The notes beneath the pieces were generated by a model. The model saw only the letters and a program-made list of their open reading frames with translations, was not told where the DNA came from and did no database searches. The translations under genes were made by a program, and so were the position numbers. Shown here piece by piece: positions 12,690 through 22,738 of a stretch of DNA of 54,233 nucleotides; positions within the stretch are counted from its first letter, which is position 1; every line of letters starts with the position of its first letter. Origin of the DNA: Calycina herbarum (Eukaryota; Ascomycota; Leotiomycetes; Helotiales; Pezizellaceae); assembly GCA_001414485.1 (NCBI GenBank), contig LLEY01000282.1, positions 1 through 54,233 of the forward strand, written 5' to 3'.

Positions 12690-13340
12690 GAGACATTTTG
12701 GTTGATAGATTATTTCTGTTGCATATCGCATCTGGAAAATACAAGTTTCTAAACCTAGCCTCCGTGTGAGAAAGTCAAATTCAGGGAAGCAAGCTGCTGG
12801 GATGTACGGAGATCTCCAGAGCATATCCCATCCGATCACCCAAATGTAAGACATTTCTCGCTATGTTGCACATCGCAATCAAAAAATGCAAGTTTCTGAA
12901 CCCAGACTCCACGTGTATGGTGGTTGACATCTGGATGCGGTCTTGAAAATCACATCCAAGATCTCCCAAATCAACACCACATTCCAAAACATATATCGGT
13001 ATTGTTGCATGTCGCATTTTGGAAATACAAGTTTGAACTAAATATGCCATGTGAGATATTGGGGTGTGAAATCAGGGAAGAAAGATGCGGTTTTGTGAAT
13101 CCCATCTGATCTCCCCAATAAATACCAGAATTTAAAACATCCTGGATACTGTTGCATATCGCATTTCAGAAATACAAGTTTTAACCCCAGCTTTGCCGTG
13201 GAGTTTATTAAATCCCACCCACAATCTGACCCCCAAACCCCATCCACGATCTCCCAAAACAACACCGGAAATTCGAGACATTCTAGATATGTTGCACATC
13301 GCATTCGAAAAATACAAGTTTTTCAAACCCAGAAGGAGAT
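12690..13340. repeat. Five-unit tandem repeat, period about 145 bp
   Basis: The core TGTTGCAYATCGCAT followed by an A-rich stretch and ATACAAGTTT recurs at about 12718, 12863, 13000, 13150 and 13290. Each core is preceded by a diverged copy of a CCGATCTCCCAAA...CAACACC...AGACATTCT block. Spacing of 138-150 bp and indels between units shift any reading frame, so conserved protein coding is unlikely. The minus strand reads open in fragments but in different phases. It may be a non-coding satellite-like array. Confidence 0.7.
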
Positions 13341-13879
13341 TTGAAAGCAAGGAAGAGGATAGGATTAGGGAGCTGATCTACTAGAAATCGTCCGTGCATG
13401 AGTGCTATTTGGGTCTCGTTCTGGATTCAGTAACGATCTTTGTTTCTCAAGATTAGAGATCTTCGTAGGTGTTGGATTTGAGAAATGGTATGTTAGGAAA
13501 TATATTCTCGTATGAAACTTTGAAAGAAATGGTTGTGTAATATATATTTGTTTGTCCTGCTGCGGTGTACTGGGTATCTCTATCTACTTATGGTCCCGCT
13601 GTTTGGTATGGTACTGAATATAGTTCAGCACGCCAACAAGGTATTTTTGATGACTTTATCATCTGTTTGTAGGGTTGGCCCATCTCCGTGAAGCCATTCC
13701 CAACATCCTTTTTGCGACTCGATGGCCTTCTGACAATATTTTGAGCCAAAGACGGGATTTGGCTGCTGCCTCGTGCTAACTACAGCATGGCAATCTGCTT
13801 CTTGGACCATTTCGGGCGCGATGTAGGCGGCGCAAGGTAGTTCTCGAGAATCAACTCACTTCCATTGAGCTGAAACTTT
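13341..13879. other. Intergenic, 3' flank of NBP35
   Basis: No supported gene. This is the downstream region of the minus-strand NBP35 gene and would hold its 3' UTR. Confidence 0.4.
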
Positions 13880-14908
13880 TCAATCCTCTGGCAAGACGAC
13901 TTTGGCTTTGAGACCCATTTCTTCCCCAACTCTTCTCACCACATTCTTCAAAGCCGCACAAGCCGGACTATCAGGAAATGAATCGAAAAAACTCTCTCCG
14001 TAATCCGAAGCCATCCCAATGCGAGGATCGAGAGGTACAGCACCCAGGAATGGAATATTCATCTCCTTTGCCAACCCTCTCGCTCCCCCAGTCGTTGCTT
14101 GAAAGATCTGACTCTCATGAGTACACTTGGGACACACAAACCCCGACATATTCTCCACGATGCCCAATATTTTAATCCCCGCCTTCCGACAAAAGTCGAT
14201 TTCCTTCCGCACATCGAGGAGAGCGACTTCCTGTGGCGTAGTAAGAACCACAGCCCCATCAACACCACTCTCCTTCAAGAACGAGTTGACACTCAAATGT
14301 TCATCGCTCGTCCCGGGCGGCGTATCAACCAGCAGAAAATCCATATCCCCCCACTCCACATCCTTCAAAAACTGCTTAATCAACCCATTCTTCTTCGGTC
14401 CGCGCCAAATCACAGCATCATCTCGATTCGGCAGCATAAACTGCACACTCATAACCCCCAGGTTCTCCAACACCCACACCGGACTCCACCCCGCTCCACT
14501 AACATGTATAGTCTCATTCTCGACCCCCATCATCTTGGGTATACTCGGACCGCAGATATCCGTGTCCATGATTCCCACCGTGTTATCTTGGTTCGTTGCG
14601 AATGCGTGGGCGAGTAGAGATGTGAATGTACTCTTGCCCACCCCGCCTTTTCCTGAGAGGATCAGGACTTTGTGTTTTATGCCCGAGAGGCGCGCGGTTA
14701 TGAGGGGGATATCGGGATCTGGTCCTTTGGGTGCGGAGGCACAGATTGCTTGGTTGGGACAGCCCGCGCAGGAGTCTGCTTTGCCTGCTGCTTCGGATTC
14801 GGGGCCTGGACAGTGTTCTGGCTCGGGGGCGACGAGTTTGGGCGCGGCTTTGAGGGGATTGGAGAGGACGTCTTCGACGTTTTCGGGGGCTTCGAGGGAG
14901 GGCGCCAT
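13880..14908 (-). CDS. NBP35: Cytosolic Fe-S cluster assembly factor NBP35
   Basis: A 342-residue P-loop NTPase of the Mrp/NBP35 family. The N-terminus has the four-Cys motif that holds a stable 4Fe-4S cluster (C33-X13-C47-X2-C50-X5-C56), which distinguishes NBP35 from CFD1. The deviant Walker A GKGGVGKS is at 86-93, [10 protein letters not shown] at 115-124, [10 protein letters not shown] at 195-204, and the C-terminal CPKC that bridges the labile cluster at 259-262. In the known pathway NBP35 and CFD1 form the scaffold that builds Fe-S clusters for cytosolic and nuclear proteins. The gene has no intron. Length matches the family. It is divergent from the GFA gene, with about 470 bp between start codons. 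Confidence 0.96.
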   Translation of the reverse strand: MAPSLEAPENVEDVLSNPLKAAPKLVAPEPEHCPGPESEAAGKADSCAGCPNQAICASAPKGPDPDIPLITARLSGIKHKVLILSGKGGVGKSTFTSLLAHAFATNQDNTVGIMDTDICGPSIPKMMGVENETIHVSGAGWSPVWVLENLGVMSVQFMLPNRDDAVIWRGPKKNGLIKQFLKDVEWGDMDFLLVDTPPGTSDEHLSVNSFLKESGVDGAVVLTTPQEVALLDVRKEIDFCRKAGIKILGIVENMSGFVCPKCTHESQIFQATTGGARGLAKEMNIPFLGAVPLDPRIGMASDYGESFFDSFPDSPACAALKNVVRRVGEEMGLKAKVVLPED

Positions 14909-15377
14909 TATGGTGTTTGTGCGAGTGAACTCTGTGTTTGAGAGAGTAGAGTTGTGGTGGAATCAAAAGAAATGTCAAAGTATCTCCGGAGTCGGCTGTT
15001 TACAAAGCATCCGTTTGTAAGCGTCGATCGTGAGTGGCGGGCAACTAGCCTCAACATGAAAATTCTGGGGTTTCCCAAATAGGAAATAAACTCAAAAAGA
15101 GATTCGCAAACTGATATACTTTTCGGTTTTATGTTGTTAACAAGCTGTGAATGAATCGGACTTCGTTTTAAAGGCCGAGCGACTTACGAAGAATCTTACA
15201 CCATGACGTCGAAACGATCAAGAGAATGCAGATTGCTCTCCAGTTCAATAGTATATAAAGAAGGCATTTAGCATTTAAAATCACATATCTATTCTCTCTC
15301 CATCATCACTCTCATACCTCATCTACTTCCAACTCCTCAATCTATCAAAATCCAATTCCCAAAGTAATTGCTACATC
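14909..15377. promoter_or_regulatory. Shared divergent promoter region NBP35 / GFA gene
   Basis: The 469 bp between the two start codons must hold both promoters. On the plus side GTATATAAAG (about 15250) is a good TATA box, followed by a pyrimidine-rich tract (about 15290-15345), typical of fungal transcription starts, before the ATG at 15378. Confidence 0.5.
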
Positions 15378-16005
15378 ATGTCCGCCGCCGCAGCAGATAA
15401 CTCCAAGCCATATATCCCTCTTGCAAATGCAACCGGAGATGGGTGGTCGAACGAAGAGGAAGCAACAGCAACCTGTTTCTGTGGTGCTGTACAGTTATCT
15501 TTCGTAAGTCCCTATCTCTACTCACTCGTTACCATTCCACTAACACAAGTTCACAGCCAACTCAAGGTCCAGGTCTAGTCGGCAGCTTCATCTGTAACTG
15601 TACAGACTGTCGCAAAATCACCGCTTCAATGTTCGCTTCGAACTTTACCGTTGACGACAAGTAAATACTCCCCACTTCATCCCCCATATCTTCTCTCACT
15701 AACGTCTCGCCTCAAGATTCCTCAAACACCTCCGCGGTCAAGAAAATCTCAAAACCTTCGGTCAAGACAAAACTCCAGTATCAGGAAAGAAAATGACCAA
15801 CTTCTTTTGTAACACCTGTGGTACCCTCATGTACCGAGTTGGTGAGGCATATCCTGGATTGAGCATTCTGAGGATTGGGACTGTGGATGACTTTTCGTTG
15901 CATGAGACGAAGTTGAGACCACAGGTTGAACAGTTTACCAAGGATCGGGTGGAGTGGTTGAAGGAGGTTGAGGGGGTTGAACATTTTGAGGGGACGAGTT
16001 TTTAG
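15378..16005 (+). CDS. GFA-family (glutathione-dependent formaldehyde-activating / CENP-V-like) protein
   Basis: Three exons (15378-15503, 15557-15660, 15717-16005) give 172 residues. The zinc-binding pattern of the GFA/Mss4-like fold is complete: CFCGAV at 33-38, CNCTDCRK at 55-62, and FFCNTCGTLMYR from 106. Family members form small beta-tent zinc proteins; the name comes from one bacterial member said to catalyse formaldehyde-glutathione adduct formation, and most fungal homologues have no proven activity. Both introns have consensus GTAAGT or GTAAAT donors. The exact function is therefore open, though the family call is secure. Confidence 0.9.
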
Positions 16006-17204
16006 TCTCGCGGTAGACAATACTTCGAGTTTGTTTGTTCCAACTTTCTAGGGTAATTTATCCTAAATACCTAGAGCAATTCAAAGAATTTCAAGACGGT
16101 CAGAATAATTAGCTTCCATTGTACCAAACCTTAACAAGTTATTTATTTATAGCCGCTTTTAATGTAGAGCACTTACTAGTATGGTATCTACTTTAGCGTT
16201 CTCTGTAAAACTCGGAAAATCAAATTTAGTTCTTCTAGAACGTCAGAACAATTGATTCTTCGGATTCTTTCCTACCTTGGTTCTTCTAGAAAATTTCAAA
16301 AAGGATTTAGACGAACCCCTGATGAAAGTGAAGAGGGGAAGCTCGAGAGGAAGGAACGACCATGGAGGGGTAGAAGTTCTGCCACACTCCCTGCCTTTTC
16401 CGGGAAAAGCAGTTACCGCTTTCCCCGGCTTTTTCTTCCGATGTCTCCTCTTTCACAAGCCAAATAAATTCCCGCGTTGGAATATCTTCCTTTTTTCCTC
16501 AGTCAAACCACCGAACAGGATAGAGATCGCGTGCGCTGGCAGTTGTGCGACGATGAGGGATTATTTGGGCAGATTGCGAATTTGATATCATCAATAAAGA
16601 CTATGAGTAATTGTACCTAAAACCCCACGCACTCGTGTGCGAATTGGAGAGCCCGCCAGGCCCTTTCCCTTCCCCTCTTTGCCCTGCAGTCAAAACAATA
16701 TAGCTGCAACCAGGCGAACGAGTGAGCAAGTTGACGGGTCAACTATGACGCAAAGCTAGGTCATGTTTGTCCATAGGTGCAGATATCTGCATGTATCTGC
16801 ATGTATCTGCATAGAGTAAAATATAGTGGCCAGGGAAGAGGCTGTTTATCCGCTCATTGGACAATGCTCTCTTTGTACATAAGCGAATTGCTGTAAGATG
16901 GACATCGTGACCATGCAAACTACACGCTAACCTCCACTTCCCACATTCAACCAGAACACGAAACTGCCCTGACCTGACCCCCAAGCGGACAGATGGCAAG
17001 ACGCACATTGCAATCTACACAGTACTTGAAAGACAAGTACCAGAGTTTCCCCGCCCCAGACAAGATTCCGCAATAGCCTCACGATCGACACAAGGTACAA
17101 AGAACTCGAGAACCCAACAACACTGCTACTACAGAATTACAATCTCTCAACAGCATCGGATGCGGGACTCAACTCTCGCTCCTAAACCATAAAAAGATCA
17201 CAAT
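16006..17204. other. Intergenic, with MITE-like relic and short tandem repeat
   Basis: At about 16036-16250 there is a segment resembling one strand of the 218-bp element at 32036 (TTGTTCCAAC, CTAGGGTAATT, AGCCGCTTTT in a similar order). At 16785-16812 the decamer ATCTGCATGT is repeated almost three times. 16900-17204 should contain the CHO2 promoter. A 102-codon open frame at 16277-16585 has no motif. Confidence 0.4.
16785..16812. repeat. Decamer tandem repeat
   Basis: ATCTGCATGT occurs 2.8 times in direct succession, preceded by a further partial TGCAGAT. It lies about 390 bp upstream of the CHO2 start, so a regulatory role is possible but unproven. Confidence 0.6.
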
Positions 17205-20200
17205 ATGGCTTCAACTCCAACGCCAGACGGCCTTCGAGAACGGAATATACAAAATCATGAAGAAAAAATTGACTCTAGCACCAGCACCGGCACAACCGTC
17301 TCTCCCGCCGAGAATGAGGTCGAGAAAGACAAGAAGACCTTTGGCAGAACTCCAGATGGAACCAGTGAGTCCGGACTATCTACGGCCACCATCGAATGCT
17401 CCACCACCGGATTCAGTACTAACCAGCCGTAGTCTTCACAGTTCCTCAAACCCATGACATGGTCTCGCAGCTACTCGACCCTCGACAACCCAAAAACCTC
17501 TCCGATGTCGTTGTCCTTGGCGTCCTCGCTCTGCACATCCTCGCGCTCTTCCTCCTCCCATGGTCCCTCAAACGACCGGTTTTCGCGGGAATATTCCTTT
17601 TCTGGAGAGGTTGTTATAACATAGGCATTGGATGGCTCCTCCACATACAGTCGAACCACACGCGTTTAATATCGTGGGCCAAGAAATGGAATCTCTTCGA
17701 GAACCCTGCTACGGGAAAGAACCCACGTCCATGGTTGTACAACCTCATCAAGAAGGAACTGGAAACCAAAATCCCCGAGGACTACAAGTTTGACGAGGCG
17801 CCGATCGAGTATAACACATGGCTGGTGTTCCGCCGAGTGGTGGATCTCATTTTGATGTGTGACTTTGTGTCATATTGTCTCTTTGCTATAGCTTGTGGGG
17901 AACGACCGGTGGGTGAGGGTTGGGGCATGTCCATAGCTCGTTGGGTGACGGGAATTATCCTGGTGGTCTTCAATCTCTGGGTCAAGTTGGATGCTCATCG
18001 TGTAGTCAAGGACTATGCGTGGTATTGGGGTGATTTCTTCTATCTCATTGATCAGGAGCTAACCTTTGATGGGGTCTTTGAAATGGCCCCTCATCCAATG
18101 TACTCGGTGGGATATGCTGGCTACTACGGCATTTCGTTGATGGCTGCGAGTTATAACGTCCTATTCATTTCGATTATTGCTCACGCAACCCAATTCGCTT
18201 TCCTCGTATATGTCGAGAATCCACACATTGAAAAGACCTACAATCCTCCGCCGCCCCGCAAACGAGAAGACAATCCAAGCCAAAGCGACATTGACCGTGC
18301 AAATGCCTCCGCAGCTCGTAGAGAAGGAATCGAATACCATCACCTTCCTGAATTTCCATCTCCTGCTCCAGCAGTCCCAAAGCAACCAATCCAAACCCAC
18401 AACCTGATGGGCATCGGAAACATCGACCTTTTCAGAATTACCGACCTGTCTGTTATTCTCCTCCAAGGATACGTTCTTCTGATCACCCTCTGGACCCCAA
18501 ATACCCGCTTTTTCCAAGCCATCTTTGTCCTAAATGCTTTTGGTTGGCGTATTTGGTATACGGGTGGTTTAGGACTGATTCTTCATGCTCAATCAAACAA
18601 GAAGATGTGGACTAGACATTTCGTCAAGTACGGCGAGAGTACCGATGAAGCCTGGCGACAATGGAAGGGCATGTATCACCTAAGCATGGCAATGTGTTAC
18701 GCCAGTTTCGTTGCCGCCGCGTGGAAAATGTATTCCTTCCCCCCAGATTGGGGTTATGGTCTCGTGCTCTTAAAACACATTCTTGGAACTGGCCTTGTAG
18801 CTCTACAAGTCTGGACTTCGGTTAGTATCTACGAGTCTCTTGGTGAATTTGGCTGGTTCTTTGGGGATTTCTTCTTTGACCAGGCGCCCAAGTTGACGTA
18901 TAGTGGGATTTATCGTTATTTGAATAATCCGGAACGATTTATTGGGTTGGCTGGTATCTGGGGTGCCGTCTTCATTACGAGGAGCAAGGCTATTTTCTTT
19001 TTGGCACTGTTCAGTCATCTGCTTACCCTGGGATTCATCCAATTCGTGGAGAAGCCCCACATGCAAAAGCTCTACGGACGAGCGCTACGATCTGAAGCCG
19101 GTCTCACAAAGACTATTCGAAGCTCTCTACCGCCACCTTTGAAGAAATGGCAAGGAAGCGTCGACAAAGTTCTCGGTGAGACGAGCAACTTTGTTGAAGA
19201 TTTTCTGGAAGCTGCCAGACCGAAATTCGCAGCTGGGGTGTCGACTATTATGAGAGATACCACTGCGTTGTTTAGCCAATATCCTGCTCGTCTTACCTTG
19301 ACCCGTCTGGCTCCTGATCTTGCGGGTTTCGACCCAAGAGATTATTCTATCGCTATTGAAGGTACCGCTTCTTCAGCTCTATCACAAAATGACTCCTCCA
19401 CGGACAAAGAAAGAACCGATCAATTCAAACCCCTCATGTTCGAATACGGCGCGCCTATAAAAGTAAAGTGGACCGCACCCGTGAACCATAGTTCGAAAGA
19501 TTGGGTGGGACTTTACATGGTAGCCGACAATGCTTCGCGAGACGTCACGAGACTTTCCTCTGCTGGACGCTGGGTAGCTACTGTTCCTAATGAGTATGAG
19601 TTTACACCTGCTGATAAAGGAATCTTGACTACGAACCAGATTATCTCTGGGAAGGATCGGAAGGATGGGAGTACTCGCGACTACGCACAAGGCGAAATGC
19701 TTTTTGAAGGCGATAAACTCTTCTGGACAACAGGCGTTTTCGAATTCCGCTACCACCACGACGGAAAACATAATGTCATGTCCATATCCCTCCCCTTTGA
19801 GATACGTATCCCGCGCTTTGACGAGGACGACATTGTTCCCCTTTCTCTGTCTCCGTCTGTGGATGTGAATAAGTTGATCCGTACGGCTGTTGAGAATGCG
19901 TTGTTGCCGGTCGTCAGGAACTGCTTTGATCGCGACCCAGATGTGGCGCCTAATAGTGTGGATGAGAGGTTTGGGGCGAGGGTTGAGAGGGAGGGGAAGT
20001 TTGCGAGACGCGTGGTTTATGCGGTGCTTATGATGTTTGGGGTTGAATTTGCGCCGGGGGTTGTGTTGGCTGATGGATGTGTGAGGAAGATGGCTTGGAG
20101 GATTTGTAATGCTAAGGAGGTTTTGGTATGTTCTTTTTCCTTTTCTTTTCTCGTTGTCTTGTCCTCTCCCCTTTTTGGCCCCAGTTTTGGTCTCGCTTGT

Positions 20201-20331
20201 GGTTTTGGGATTCCGTGAAGTGAGGAGAAGACTTGCTAATGAGAAACCAGGCTCCTTATAGTATGTCGCGATCGAGAGGCACCACTACACCTAATAATGG
20301 TGGTGCTTCACCTACTACTGATAAGTTCTAG
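17205..20331 (+). CDS. CHO2: Phosphatidylethanolamine N-methyltransferase
   Basis: Three exons (17205-17364, 17433-20125, 20251-20331) encode 977 residues, the usual size of fungal CHO2. The enzyme adds the first methyl group to phosphatidylethanolamine using S-adenosylmethionine in the ER, feeding phosphatidylcholine synthesis. The family's two PEMT-type repeats are visible: [13 protein letters not shown] at about 274 and [16 protein letters not shown] at about 543, each with many hydrophobic segments around it. The soluble C-terminal domain has [18 protein letters not shown]. The first intron restores the conserved [19 protein letters not shown]. The last intron (20126-20250) is needed to reach a short tail ending TTDKF; without it translation would stop at 20218. 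The name CHO2 (chol in some fungi) is secure at family level. Confidence 0.96.
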
Positions 20332-21067
20332 ATCTTCTAGAGTTCGTCCCTCTTCTGGTTTTCTGGAGTTAGTAAAATCTTCAAGTCGAACTTGAGGAGG
20401 TAAAGAGACAGTGGAGGGATTGAGAAAGTGTGAGTGTGGTTGAGAGTGTGAATTGGAGGGAGGAAACTTGGGTGGGAAATTTGATCATTGTGTGGTGATA
20501 CCCTGTTTGTGTGTTGGCATTGAGCATGGATTCCCGTCTCTCCCATTCTTGTGCTTGTTTTTGCATTTTCTTTTTTCGAAGTGTTGGGTATGCTTGCATG
20601 GAATGGGATTCGAGTCGGTTTGCATTGTTTTCTTCTTCTAGTCATACTTCCTCTCCTTCTTGAACGTCCTTCGAGCTACTTGCACCATTCGTGGTTCTTG
20701 GGTTCTCGGGGAGCTCGAAAATACTTTTTCCGAATTTTCTTCTTGAGGTCTGTTGCATTTCTTTGGATGGTGAACGGTTGATCAATTGCATGGCATGGAT
20801 GGATGGCAGTGAAAAAAGGAAAACATTTGTGGTGATGCGGGGTAGCATGGTATTTTTGTATGGCAGGGAGGAAGAAAAAAGGAAAACATTGTGGTGTGGA
20901 ATGGATTAGGGAGGATTGGTTGAGAATGGAATTTGGTGACAGCATCATAAATACATAGTCTTCTTTCAAGTTGAGAAGCTGAGAAGCAATTGAAAATCCG
21001 CCAGAGCCCCCTTCTTCAATGATAAGCACATTCTCCTTTTTCTGGTGTACTGCAGCGTTGTTGTCTC
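20332..21067. other. Convergent intergenic region
   Basis: Holds the 3' ends of CHO2 (plus) and the five-exon gene (minus). A purine-rich phrase GAAAAAAGGAAAACATT is repeated near 20811 and 20875. Open frames here overlap in several phases and look spurious. Confidence 0.4.
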
Positions 21068-21897
21068 CTAGACACGGGAGTTTCTGGCTCGAAATTCGAC
21101 TACCAGTGGGTCATCCGAAAGTAATTCTTGTATTTCAAACCGGCGCTCGTATCGAAATTGCGCAAAATGAAGCAAGCAAGCGATAGGTGCGAGCCAAAAT
21201 AGGTGCAACCAATGGACATGTATATTAGATAGTTTCTTATCAGCCGCCTAAATTAAAATTAGTTTAACAATCTTCTCCTAAGTATCAATTTAGAAAAACT
21301 TACGAAACTAGCTAGCAATGTCGCGACACCGAGGGCAAACGCCAAGAATATACCCGCACACGCAAAAGGTTTGTAACTACAGAAATTGTTAGTCAACTCG
21401 TAAACTAAAGTTATTTAAATAGTTAAACGACTTACAGCTTTTTAGTTCTAGCTCTGATGATCCTAACTCGCTCGGGATACTCTCGCTCGTGGTAGGCCAG
21501 GAGGGTTCGGTTCTCTTGGTTCTCTTCTTCTTGATTCCTTTTCTATAGTAAAGTAAATAAAATGTACCTACTGGAGTATAAGATTGTGTGATTTCTTTTT
21601 AGTACCTTCTCGTCAATGGCTACAGCCAAAGCAACGGCCAAGTGGTGGTGTCTTCCACCGGCAAAATGGTATAAACGATGCTCCGTCATTTCCATGATAT
21701 CCTCAAAAGAACCACTTTGATCCATTCGATTATAGAGTGCATTAGCGAAGCGATAAACTTCGACCCGGTCGAATGCACCGACGAGTAACTATATTTACAT
21801 GCAAATTAGAGCTAAATCGCCTGCTTTAGAACACATATATACGTACTTCAATGCATAGCATTCTGTTGTCACTAAATTGCAGTGGATTTAACGCCAT
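21068..21897 (-). CDS. Hypothetical five-exon membrane protein
   Basis: I do not recognise the family. Five exons on the minus strand (21847-21897, 21606-21788, 21436-21542, 21304-21376, 21068-21247) splice to exactly 198 codons. All four introns are GT-AG with good donors (GTACGT, GTACTA, GTAAGT, GTAAGT). The N-terminal 80 residues are soluble and contain AGGRHHHLAVALAVAIDEK. A charged stretch follows (KRNQEEENQENRTLLAYHEREYP truncated here to its key EEENQEN core), then a hydrophobic helix AGIFLAFALGVATLLASF at about 121-138 and a second at about 151-166. It ends FRARNSRV. The layout suggests a two-helix membrane protein with both long ends on the same side. The clean phase across four introns argues for a real gene. 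Confidence 0.7.
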
Positions 21898-21997
21898 TTT
21901 TCTAGGGTGTTGAGCGTACTTTTTGAGTGGTTGGGTGCATGACAATTGTGGGAAATGGCGTCTCCAGAAGGAGTTTATGCCGGGTCAACAACCTCAT

Positions 21998-22738
21998 TCA
22001 TTGTACCTTCTCTAAGAACTCGGGAACTTCCATAGCTCCGTTCATCGTAGAAACTTTAACATATCCGGATCCCAGGTCAATTCCCAATCTGCAGGTGGTT
22101 CCTTCTCGCAACAATTCCATTCCTCCGGCACGTTGATTTTATACTTCCACCACTCCTTGAATCTGAACCAACAGCAATAGCCATCTGCTCTAGCAACAAT
22201 AACATCGGTTTGCTCGGTGCAAACTCTCTTCAATCTCCGATTTATCTCAGGACTATCTCTTCCTACTCTTTTCAAAAATCTTTCTTCCATTCGCGTCAGA
22301 TACCTTTCCCTTCTGACATGATCCCACCCGTTCTCCTCTCCAACCACTTTTTTATTGACACACAAGAGTGCATCGAGAGAGTTGTAATCGTCATCAGGAT
22401 CTTGACCTAAAATCTTGATAACTCTATGAGCTATATTCGAAGGGAGGTTCTAGAAAGAAAAGTCAGAATCTAGTAGCAGGTGCAATGGGAATCAATTATT
22501 GACCGGCATACCTCTCTGAACCATTTATCGCGACCCTCAATTCCTTCCAATGGGAGTGGTGCCCTGGCCCGTTGTTCTTCGAGTGCACGGATCTTGGAGC
22601 CCGCGTCCCACCCTCTGAATCTTCATTGGAAGGGACGTTTTTGGTTGCTGTTGCTGATTGTTTGCCACCCTTCCAGAATTCCCGAACTCTCCCCGGAATC
22701 GGGCGACGCAGGCCTTTGAAGTTATAAAATGATGGCAT
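21998..22738 (-). pseudogene. F-box-like protein gene with two frame breaks
   Basis: Minus-strand start MPSFYNFKGLRR at 22738. After one intron (22450-22511, donor GTATGC, acceptor TTTCTAG) the frame reads RDKWFRENLPSNIAHRVIKI followed by DDDYNSLDALLCVN, which resembles a fungal F-box-type start (LP..I..RVI..L). Downstream text is Trp-rich (GYCCWFRFKEWWKYK). Two one-base shifts are needed for a continuous product: near 22610 in a G-run, and near 22045, after which MNGAMEVPEFLEKVQ continues to a TGA at 21998. Without them translation stops early at 22042. Either a recent pseudogene or homopolymer sequencing errors. F-box proteins normally recruit substrates to SCF ubiquitin ligases, but the F-box call is tentative. 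Confidence 0.5.

Noticed and set aside
12690..13340. CRISPR-like array or zinc-finger type protein repeat
   Set aside because: Units are diverged, phase changes between units, and there are no unique equal-length spacers; a eukaryotic context also excludes CRISPR.
14127..15020. 297-codon plus-strand open frame
   Set aside because: Antisense to NBP35, whose motifs and length are unmistakable; it has no family features of its own.
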